NCBI RefSeq assembly: GCF_900142845.1
Contig: NZ_FSRU01000001.1
Location: 310,001-374,000 of the forward strand
DNA length: 64,000 bases
DNA from: Paraburkholderia phenazinium
Lineage (GTDB): Bacteria; Pseudomonadota; Gammaproteobacteria; Burkholderiales; Burkholderiaceae
Direction of reading: 5' to 3'
Part shown: positions 52,002 through 59,796 of the stretch, in pieces
Layout: each line of letters opens with the position of its first letter
Numbering within the stretch: position 1 is the stretch's first letter
Made by a program: the position numbers and the translations under genes
Notes under the pieces: generated by a model
Database searches by the model: none
Told to the model about the DNA's origin: nothing
Seen by the model: only the letters and a program-made list of their open reading frames with translations

Positions 52002-55000
52002 ATGACGAATGCCGCTTCCCCCTTACTCGTCAAACCCATTCACCTGGTTCCGTCCAGCGCGCGGTTGACGACGCCGCTCGCGAAGCGTCTGCGCGAAGCC
52101 TTGCGCGGCGACGTGCTGTTCGACGCAGCCAGCCGCGGCCGTTACGCCACGGATGCGTCGATCTACCAGATCACGCCGATCGGCGTCGTCGTGCCGCACG
52201 ATCAGGACGATCTGCGCATCGCGCTCGAAGTCGCGCGCAGCGAGAAGGTGCCGTTGCTCGCGCGCGGCGCCGGCACGAGCCAGTGCGGACAGACGGTGGG
52301 CGAAGCGCTGGTGATCGACACCAGCAAGTGGCTGAACAATATCGTCGCGTTCGATGCCGAGGCGCGCACCGTGACGGTCGAACCGGGCGTCGTGCTCGAT
52401 CATCTGAATGCCTGGCTCAAGCCCCATGGGCTGTGGTTTCCGGTGGATGTATCGACGGCGGCGCAATGCACGATTGGCGGGATGGCCGGCAATAACTCGT
52501 GCGGCTCGCGCTCGATCGAGTACGGCAACATGGTGCACAACGTCGAGGCCATCGAAGCGATCCTCGCCGACGGCAGCGAGGCGCGCTTCGCATCGCTGCG
52601 CGAGGTGCCGCAAGGGGCGCGTCTGCAGGAGATCGTCGAAGGCGTGAAGCGCATCGCGCTGCGCGAACGCGACGAGATTGTCGCGCGCGTGCCCAAGGTG
52701 CTGAGGCGCGTGGCCGGCTACAACCTCGACGTGTTCGATTGCCAGAATCCGCGCGCCTACACCGACGATGGCATCGCCAACCTCGCGCATCTGCTGGTTG
52801 GCTCGGAGGGCACGCTGACGTTCAGCCGGCAGTTGACGCTGAAGCTCGCGCCGTTGCCCGCGCACAAGACGCTCGGCGTGGTCAACTTCCCGACCTTCTG
52901 GCAGGCGATGGACCTGACGCAGCACATCGTCAAGTTGAAGCCCGTGGCGGTTGAACTGGTGGACCGCACGATGATTGATCTGGCGATCGGCAATCCGGCG
53001 TTCCGCCCGGTCATCGAGAAAGCGCTGGTCGGCCGTCCCGAAGCGATCCTGCTGGTGGAATTCGCCGGCGAAAGCCGTGACGCGCAACTCGCCGGTCTCA
53101 AGCAACTGACCGAACTGATGGCCGACCTCGGCCTGCCCGATTCGGTCGTGCAGATGCCGGACGCAAACGAGCAGAAAGCGCTGTGGGAGGTCCGCAAGGC
53201 GGGTCTGAACATCATGATGAGCATGAAGGGCGACGGCAAGCCGGTGTCCTTCATCGAAGATTGCGCGGTGCCGCTCGAGCACCTCGCCGAGTACACCAGC
53301 AAGCTGACCGAGGTGTTCCACCGTCACGGCACGGAAGGCACCTGGTACGCGCACGCGAGCGTCGGCACGCTGCACGTGCGGCCGATTCTGGACATGCGTC
53401 GCGACGGCGCGCTCAAGATGCGCGCGATCGCGGAAGAAGCGGCCGTGCTCGTGCAGGAATACAAAGGCGCCTATTCGGGTGAGCACGGCGACGGACTGTG
53501 CCGCGGCGAATGGGTGGCGTGGCAATACGGCCCGCGCCTGAACCAGGCGTTCAGCGAGATCAAGACGCTCTTCGATCCGGACAACCGCTTCAATCCGGAC
53601 AAGATCGTGCGGCCGCCGAAGATGGACGACACGCGCAATTTCCGCTTCGCACCGGGCTATCGGGAGCGCGCGGTGGAGACGGCGCTCGACTGGTCCGCAT
53701 GGAATGTCGAACGCGATCCGCTCACCGGCGAGGAGAGCTTGCCGGGGACAGGTAACGATCTGTCCGGCGGCCTCGCCAAGGCCGTGGAGATGTGCAACAA
53801 CAACGGCCATTGCCGCAAGTTCGATGCGGGCACGATGTGCCCGAGCTACCGCGTGACGAAGGACGAGCAGCACGTCACACGCGGCCGCGCCAATACGCTG
53901 CGGCTGGCTATTTCAGGGCAGCTCGGCGAGGCAGGGCTTGCGAGCGACGACGTGAAAGACACGCTGGATCTGTGCGTGTCGTGCAAAGGCTGCAAGCGCG
54001 ATTGCCCGACCGGTGTCGATATGGCGAAGTTCAAGATTGAAGCACGGGCGGCGCGCGTCAAGCGGCACGGTCTGAGCATGCGCGACCGGCTGGTGGCGTT
54101 CATGCCGCGCTATGCGCCGTTCGCCAGCAAGGTGCCGGGCCTGATGGCTTTGGCCGACAACGTGCCGGTGCTCTCCACGTGGTTCAAGCGGACGGTGGGT
54201 TTTGCGCCGCAACGCACGTTGCCGCGCTTCAGCAAATCGTTCCTCGCAAGTGCTGTAGCCAGCGGAAGAGCCACCGCGGCAAAGACACGTTCAGATGCAG
54301 ACGGCGTCGTCAAAGAGGTGTTGTTGTTCGTCGATACGTTCAACAACAACATGGAGCCGGAGAATGCGCGAGCGGCGCAGCGAGTGCTGGAGGCCGCCGG
54401 TTATACCGTGCACTTCAACACACGCGAGGGAGAGCGGCCGGTGTGCTGCGGCCGTACTTTCCTCGCGGCGGGTCTGGTGGACGAAGCGAAACAGGAAGCG
54501 CGGCGCATGCTCGACACGTTCCGGCCGTTTGTCGAACGCGGTGTGCCGATTGTCGGACTCGAACCGTCGTGTCTGCTGTCGCTACGCGACGAGTTTCTCC
54601 ACTATGGTTTCGGCGAAGAGGCACAACGGCTGTCGAAGTCGGCATTCCTGTTCGAAGAATTTCTGGTGCGCGAGCAGAAGGCCGGGCGTCTGGCGCTGGA
54701 ACTCAAACCGTTGCCTACACCGACCGCCCTGGTGCACGGCCATTGCCATCAGAAAGCCTTCGACGCCTTCACGCCGGTGCAAACCGTGCTGAAATGGATT
54801 CCGGAGCTGACGGTGTCGACGGTCGAATCATCCTGCTGTGGGATGGCGGGTAGTTTCGGCTACGAGGCCGAGCATTACGAAACCTCGCAGGCGATGGCGG
54901 AGTTGTCGTTGCTACCTGCCGTGCGCAAGATCGGCGCCGATACGGTGATGGTGGCCGACGGCACCAGTTGCCGGCATCAGATTCACGATGGTGCAGGCGT

Positions 55001-55046
55001 CGACGCGGTGCATGTGGCGCGTGTGCTGGCGATGGCCTTGAAGTAA
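52002..55046 (+). CDS. FAD-linked oxidase fused to Fe-S and CCG domains (D-lactate dehydrogenase-like)
   Basis: The protein has 1014 residues. The N-terminal FAD-binding domain has GAGTSQCGQTVG and GGMAGNNSCGSRS segments (about residues 40-200), followed by the FAD oxidase C-terminal domain (to about 560). A 4Fe-4S ferredoxin-type part has cysteine motifs CNNNGHC near residue 597 and CVSCKGCKRDCP near 657, and a CCG region carries HGHCHQKAF and ESSCCGMAG near the end (from about 910). Such fusions oxidise D-2-hydroxy acids and pass electrons to the quinone pool. The ribosome-binding site is weak. It closes the operon. Confidence 0.88.
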   Translation: MTNAASPLLVKPIHLVPSSARLTTPLAKRLREALRGDVLFDAASRGRYATDASIYQITPIGVVVPHDQDDLRIALEVARSEKVPLLARGAGTSQCGQTVGEALVIDTSKWLNNIVAFDAEARTVTVEPGVVLDHLNAWLKPHGLWFPVDVSTAAQCTIGGMAGNNSCGSRSIEYGNMVHNVEAIEAILADGSEARFASLREVPQGARLQEIVEGVKRIALRERDEIVARVPKVLRRVAGYNLDVFDCQNPRAYTDDGIANLAHLLVGSEGTLTFSRQLTLKLAPLPAHKTLGVVNFPTFWQAMDLTQHIVKLKPVAVELVDRTMIDLAIGNPAFRPVIEKALVGRPEAILLVEFAGESRDAQLAGLKQLTELMADLGLPDSVVQMPDANEQKALWEVRKAGLNIMMSMKGDGKPVSFIEDCAVPLEHLAEYTSKLTEVFHRHGTEGTWYAHASVGTLHVRPILDMRRDGALKMRAIAEEAAVLVQEYKGAYSGEHGDGLCRGEWVAWQYGPRLNQAFSEIKTLFDPDNRFNPDKIVRPPKMDDTRNFRFAPGYRERAVETALDWSAWNVERDPLTGEESLPGTGNDLSGGLAKAVEMCNNNGHCRKFDAGTMCPSYRVTKDEQHVTRGRANTLRLAISGQLGEAGLASDDVKDTLDLCVSCKGCKRDCPTGVDMAKFKIEARAARVKRHGLSMRDRLVAFMPRYAPFASKVPGLMALADNVPVLSTWFKRTVGFAPQRTLPRFSKSFLASAVASGRATAAKTRSDADGVVKEVLLFVDTFNNNMEPENARAAQRVLEAAGYTVHFNTREGERPVCCGRTFLAAGLVDEAKQEARRMLDTFRPFVERGVPIVGLEPSCLLSLRDEFLHYGFGEEAQRLSKSAFLFEEFLVREQKAGRLALELKPLPTPTALVHGHCHQKAFDAFTPVQTVLKWIPELTVSTVESSCCGMAGSFGYEAEHYETSQAMAELSLLPAVRKIGADTVMVADGTSCRHQIHDGAGVDAVHVARVLAMALK

Positions 55047-55052
55047 CCAGAC

Positions 55053-55976
55053 CTACGCCGCTGCGCTCACCGCTTGCCGGTATAACACCGGCGCCACACC
55101 CACCGCTTCGCGGAAGCGGTGGCTGAAGTGGCTCGCATTGGCGTAACCGCAGCGCGCCGCCACCTGGGTGATCGGCAGCGTGGTGGTGCGCAACAGCACC
55201 CGTGCCCGCTCGATGCGCTGCTGCGCGATCCACGCAGCCGGCGGCAAGCCGAACGAGGTGCGGAACATGCGGGCCAGGTGGTACTCCGACAGACACGCCA
55301 CCTCGGCCAGATTGCCGAGCGTGAGCGGCTGGGTCAAATGCTCGTCGATGTAATCGCGCAGCCGCCGGCGTGTCGCCACCGAGAGCCCGCCCTTCAGTTC
55401 CGCACCCATGCGGCTCACGCCTTGCGAGCGCAGCAGCAGGCTCAGGACTTCGTGGGCCGTTTCGTTGGTTCGCAACAGACCATCGGCGTCGTCCCAGCTT
55501 TCGTGGGTCAAGGACTGGCACAGCGTGGCAATGCGGGCGTCTTCGAAATAGGTGCGGTCAGCCAGCGTCACTTCGCGCGGTTCCCGGTCAAGCTCGCGCA
55601 CGGCGCGCTGCGTGAAATGTTCCGGCAAAAAGTACAGGTGCATGAAGTGCATCTGGCCGCGCACCCACCAGCGCGATTCGTGGTCGCCGGGCAGCGCGCA
55701 AAGCCGTGCCGGCGCGCCGTACAGTCCCGGCATTTTCTGGCGCTCGGTGCGGTAGCCGCCGTCGAGGTAGCACGACAGCGTGTGATGGCCGGGGTTGTCG
55801 TAGACGGTTTCGTCCTCTTTGGTCACGCGGGTCCACTCGGCCACTGCCAGATGGTCGCCGAGCCACGCGAAGCGCTGCAGCGTCGCATTGGCGTCGCGCA
55901 GCGTGTGACACACCGACTGGAGGCCAAATGGCGTCTCGGTGGGGTCAGTGGCGGCGCTAGGCAGGTGGGTGTTCAC
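55053..55976 (-). CDS. AraC-family transcriptional regulator
   Basis: The 307-residue protein has an N-terminal cupin-like sensing domain and a C-terminal AraC HTH (QPLTLGNLAEVACLSEYHLA and LPITQVAARCGYANASHFSH). The start is a GTG (55976). A longer open frame to 56141 overlaps the divergent transporter region and lacks support. It is convergent with the oxidoreductase gene (6-base gap) and divergent from an EamA transporter, which it may control. Confidence 0.82.
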   Translation of the reverse strand: MNTHLPSAATDPTETPFGLQSVCHTLRDANATLQRFAWLGDHLAVAEWTRVTKEDETVYDNPGHHTLSCYLDGGYRTERQKMPGLYGAPARLCALPGDHESRWWVRGQMHFMHLYFLPEHFTQRAVRELDREPREVTLADRTYFEDARIATLCQSLTHESWDDADGLLRTNETAHEVLSLLLRSQGVSRMGAELKGGLSVATRRRLRDYIDEHLTQPLTLGNLAEVACLSEYHLARMFRTSFGLPPAAWIAQQRIERARVLLRTTTLPITQVAARCGYANASHFSHRFREAVGVAPVLYRQAVSAAA

Positions 55977-56100
55977 GGCGCGAGAGAGTGGCGAATAGCA
56001 TAGCTCGCAGTATAGAGCGGGCGTGGCCGTCCCCGCTCGCCGCGGCCAACATGTGCGCAATCCTGGACAAGTGACGGGCGGTTCGCGGGCGCACAGTCGG

Positions 56101-57036
56101 ATGATCGAATCCCCGAACCTCTTTTCCGCCAGCCTTGCCATGAACCTGCTTCTCTACGCGATAACCGTCCTGATCTGGGGCACGACCTGGATTGCCATCA
56201 AGTGGCAGCTCGGCGTGGTGCCGCCGCCGGTGTCGATCGCCTGGCGCTTTGCGCTCGCCGCGCTCATCCTGTTCGCAGTGCTGCGCATCCTGCGCCGGCC
56301 CATCTGGCCGCCGCGCGCCGCATGGCGGTATCTGGTGGCACAGGGGCTGGCGCTGTTCTGCTGCAATTTCCTGTGCTTCTACTACGCCGAGCAGATCGTG
56401 CCGAGCGGTCTGGTCGCGGTGATCTTCTCGATCGCGCCGCTCCTGAACTCGATCAACGGCCGGCTGTTCATGGGCCGTCCGCTGCAACCCACGGTTATCG
56501 TGGGGGCGATGCTCGGGCTGATCGGCATCCTGTGCCTGTTCGTGCCGCAGATGGCCGGACATCTCGGCGACCGCACCGCCTGGCTCGGCCTCGCGATCGC
56601 GTTTCTCGGCACGCTGTGCTTTTCCACCGGCAGCCTGCTGTCGAGCCGGATGCAGTCGATGGGCCTGCACCCGCTCGTCACCAATAGCTGGGCCATGCTG
56701 ATCGGCGCCAGCATCCTGACGGTGGGCAGCGCGTTGGCGGGCTTGTCGTTTGCTGTCGAGCCCGATGCGCGCTATCTCGGCGCGCTGGCTTATCTGGCCG
56801 TGTTCGGTTCGGTGGTCGGCTTTACGGCCTATCTGATGCTGGTCGGGCGGATGGGCCCGGAGCGCGCCGCCTACTGTACCGTGCTGTTTCCGATCGTGGC
56901 GCTGGCGGTATCGACCGTCTACGAGGGCTATCACTGGACCGCACTGGCCGCCGTCGGCCTGGTGCTGGTGGTGGCCGGCAATCTGGTGGCATTCGATCTG
57001 ACGCGGCGGTTCTTCGCGCGGCGCGCGACGGCCTGA
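56101..57036 (+). CDS. EamA/DMT-superfamily transporter
   Basis: The 311-residue protein has ten hydrophobic helices in two homologous halves, with a typical start (TVLIWGTTWIAIKWQLGVVP). DMT transporters export metabolites. The AraC neighbour is divergent. An ATG at 56140 is a plausible alternative start. Confidence 0.85.
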   Translation: MIESPNLFSASLAMNLLLYAITVLIWGTTWIAIKWQLGVVPPPVSIAWRFALAALILFAVLRILRRPIWPPRAAWRYLVAQGLALFCCNFLCFYYAEQIVPSGLVAVIFSIAPLLNSINGRLFMGRPLQPTVIVGAMLGLIGILCLFVPQMAGHLGDRTAWLGLAIAFLGTLCFSTGSLLSSRMQSMGLHPLVTNSWAMLIGASILTVGSALAGLSFAVEPDARYLGALAYLAVFGSVVGFTAYLMLVGRMGPERAAYCTVLFPIVALAVSTVYEGYHWTALAAVGLVLVVAGNLVAFDLTRRFFARRATA

Positions 57037-57094
57037 TTCAGCGCCGCTCGGCGGTGAGGGTCTGCCAGGCGCGTTGCACACCGGCAAGTCTTTG

Positions 57095-57166
57095 AGGTGA
57101 GGCTTTCCGGGAACTGATCCGGTGCAGTGTTTCCCGTAGAACCGCAGAAGGTGAGAACTTACGGGA
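57095..57166 (+). repeat. Two dispersed iteron-like sites
   Basis: AGGTGAGGCTTTCCGGGA (57095-57112) and AGGTGAGAACTTACGGGA (57149-57166) are both in plus orientation, in the convergent gap between the EamA and MFS genes. They are the farthest copies from the origin array in this window, 40.8 kb away. Confidence 0.85.
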
Positions 57167-57184
57167 ACGCTGAATTCGCTGAGC

Positions 57185-58615
57185 CTAGCGAGCGTGCACA
57201 CCGTGGCCCTCACCCTCGCGCCATCTCGGCGCAAACGCCGACATCAGCGCAGCGGCTGCGTACATCACAAAGCCTACACCGCCGACCCACCACAGCGCGA
57301 TCGACACCCGCGGTGCGAGAATCGTCGCGGCGCCGGCAATCGCCACGCCGAACAGACTGCCCGCCTGACGCAAGGCGTTCAGCAGACCCGCGGCCACCCC
57401 AGCCAGCTCGCCGGGCACCTGTTCCAGCACCGTCGAGATCATCGGCGCTACCGAGAGCGCGGTGCCGCAGCCGAACACGATCATCGCCGCATACGTCAGC
57501 ACCCACGGCGCGCGCATCTCCAGGCTCGCGGCCATCAGCGGAACAGCGACGGCGGCAAAGCCAAGCCCGCTCGCCATCAGTTGCGTTGCGTTGAAGCGGC
57601 CATGCAACTTGCCCGACAGCAAATTACCCAGAGACAGGCTAGCAGCGATCGGCAGCAGCGTAAGACCGGTCTGACGTGCATTCATGCCCATCTCGCCGTG
57701 CAGGTAAAGGCTCAGCACGAACAGCAAGCCGAAATAGCCGACGTACACCGAGGTCCCTGCCAGATTCATCGCGACGAACAGACGGTTGCGAAACCACTGC
57801 GGCGGCACCATTGGATCGTGCGTGCGCCGCTCGACCGCAATCAGCGTCAGCGTCGCCAGCACGGCGATTAGCGCGGCGCCCCACACCTCACGCGCCGCGA
57901 TGCCGCGCGACGGCAGTTCGATTGCCGCATAGCACAGCGAGCCCAGCGCGACGATGGTTGCCAGTTGACCGGCCCAGTCGAAGCGGCGCGCACCGCTGCG
58001 CAGGCTGTGACGCACCACCAGCCACGCTCCGCCGAAACCGACAATCCCCGTCGGCACGTTGATCAGAAAGGCGCTGCGCCAGCCATACCCTTGCACAAGG
58101 ATGCCGCCAAGCACCGGCCCGACCGACGCCGCCACGGACGCAATCGTGGCCCATACCGCAATGGCCCGCGCCCGTTCGACAGGGTCGTCGAAGGTGCTGC
58201 GGACAATCGCCAGCGAGGCCGGCAGGAACAACGCCGCACCTGTGCCCTGGACGAAGCGCGCCACGACCAGCGCGCCGACATTCGGCGCGAGCCCACAGGC
58301 TGCCGACGCCGCCACGAACAACGCCAGCCCGCACAGATACACAGCCTTCGCGCCGAAGCGATCGGAGGCGACGCCGCCTGCCAGAATCAGGGCGGCGAAA
58401 CTGAGCGTGTACGCATCGACGATCCAGGCGAGGCCGCCCACCGATGCTCCGAGCGTGGCATGCATCGCGGGCAGCGCGACATTGACGATAGTCGTGTCGA
58501 GCACCGCCATGAACATGCCGCTCGCCACCAGCGCCAGCGTCAGGCGCGGGCGGGTGGTGGGTTTCGACGCCATCAGGGTGGCGGGGGCAAGCGTCTCGAC
58601 AGCGCATTCGGTCAT
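57185..58615 (-). CDS. MFS transporter, DHA2 (EmrB/QacA-like) family
   Basis: The protein has about 476 residues and 14 predicted helices. DHA2 features are FMAVLDTTIVNVALPAM in helix 1 and RFVQGTGAALFLPASLAI. It would export drugs or hydrophobic compounds using protons. A codon 18 bases upstream (58633) is an alternative start. The divergent LysR gene is the probable regulator. Confidence 0.9.
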   Translation of the reverse strand: MTECAVETLAPATLMASKPTTRPRLTLALVASGMFMAVLDTTIVNVALPAMHATLGASVGGLAWIVDAYTLSFAALILAGGVASDRFGAKAVYLCGLALFVAASAACGLAPNVGALVVARFVQGTGAALFLPASLAIVRSTFDDPVERARAIAVWATIASVAASVGPVLGGILVQGYGWRSAFLINVPTGIVGFGGAWLVVRHSLRSGARRFDWAGQLATIVALGSLCYAAIELPSRGIAAREVWGAALIAVLATLTLIAVERRTHDPMVPPQWFRNRLFVAMNLAGTSVYVGYFGLLFVLSLYLHGEMGMNARQTGLTLLPIAASLSLGNLLSGKLHGRFNATQLMASGLGFAAVAVPLMAASLEMRAPWVLTYAAMIVFGCGTALSVAPMISTVLEQVPGELAGVAAGLLNALRQAGSLFGVAIAGAATILAPRVSIALWWVGGVGFVMYAAAALMSAFAPRWREGEGHGVHAR

Positions 58616-58721
58616 GTGCGGCTCCGGGGTCATCGCCGAAGTCTAGACGGCGCGGGCGCTGCAACAAAGCCATGAATACGCATCGGTATGATGCAGAATT
58701 GCAGTACGGAGGACGCCTTCG

Positions 58722-59594
58722 ATGATGAACTGGGACAACGCCCGCTTCTTTCTCGCCGTCGCGCGCACGGGCACGTTGCGCGGCGCGGCGGTGCAACTGA
58801 ACGTCGACCAGGCCACGGTCGGCCGCCGCATCGCGGCGCTCGAAGAGACACTGGCGGCGACGCTGTTTTTGCGCACGCCGGCGCTGTTCGTCCTGACGCC
58901 GGCGGGCGAGGCCTTGCTTGGGCCCGCTGAGTCGATGGAGCAGGCGGCCCTGCTGATCGAACGGCGCATCGCCGGTCTCGACGATCAGTTGGCCGGAACG
59001 ATTCGCGTCGCGACGACGGACTCGCTCGGCAAGCGTTTCGTGGTGCCGGCCATCGCCAAGGTGCGCCGCGCGCATCCGGGCATCGAGATCGTCTGCGTGA
59101 CTTCGGCGCAGATCGCCAACCTGACGCGGCGCGAGGCGGATCTCGCCATTCGCACGCTACGTCCCGATTCGCCGGACCTGATCGCGCGAAAGCTCGCGCA
59201 ACTGGAATCGCGCTTATATGCGTCGCGTGACTATGTCGCGGCGCGTGGCGAGCCGCGTGAAGGCGAGGCGTTCGAGGGCCACGACCTGGTGATGTATCAG
59301 CAGCCGGTTGTGCCCTCCATGTGGAGCGCGTTGTGCGGCGAGCCGACTTCGCGCGGCCGGGCGGTGTTTCAGACCTCGTCGACGGCGATGCTGTTCGAGG
59401 CGACCATCGCTGGAATGGGCATTGCGGAGTTGGCCTGCTTTCGCGCCGAGGACGAACCCGAACTGGTGCGCGTCATGCCGCATCGCTACAACCATTTCGA
59501 CGTATGGCTGGTGGCCCACGCCGATCTGTATAAAACCGCGCGCATGCAGGTGCTGGTCACGGCCGTAGTGGAAGCATTCGCGACTGCGGTCTAG
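58722..59594 (+). CDS. LysR-family transcriptional regulator
   Basis: The 290-residue protein has a LysR HTH at residues 1-60 (MNWDNARFFLAVARTGTLRG, LNVDQATVGRRIAALEETLA) and the substrate-binding domain after. Divergent from the DHA2 transporter by about 100 bases, fitting local control. Confidence 0.92.
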   Translation: MMNWDNARFFLAVARTGTLRGAAVQLNVDQATVGRRIAALEETLAATLFLRTPALFVLTPAGEALLGPAESMEQAALLIERRIAGLDDQLAGTIRVATTDSLGKRFVVPAIAKVRRAHPGIEIVCVTSAQIANLTRREADLAIRTLRPDSPDLIARKLAQLESRLYASRDYVAARGEPREGEAFEGHDLVMYQQPVVPSMWSALCGEPTSRGRAVFQTSSTAMLFEATIAGMGIAELACFRAEDEPELVRVMPHRYNHFDVWLVAHADLYKTARMQVLVTAVVEAFATAV

Positions 59595-59796
59595 CGCGGC
59601 ATGGTTGCGCCGTCGCGCGGAAAACTTTGCCCAATGCGTAATATTTGAAAATATATATCGGCAAAAGAGGCCGCCATTTCAAATTTGGCAATGCGGATTG
59701 CATTATGATTTTTGATAATTTATCAAAGAGATTTTTTATCGATTAATTTCCACAAAAAGTATGCGAGGATAAATCGCCCCTCGCAAGGAAACGATC
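59595..59796. other. AT-rich leader of the beta-propeller gene
   Basis: The 200-base gap is very AT-rich for this genome. It contains the palindrome TTTGATAATTTATCAAA (59711-59727), suitable for a regulator or nucleoid-protein site. The AT bias could attract H-NS-like silencing. Confidence 0.5.

Noticed and set aside
52023..53873. Long minus-strand frame over the FAD/Fe-S gene
   Set aside because: Shadow of high-GC coding sequence with no domain features.
57053..57070. GGTGAGGGTCTGCCAGG near the other 57-kb sites
   Set aside because: Spacing between halves is one base too long and the end is degenerate.
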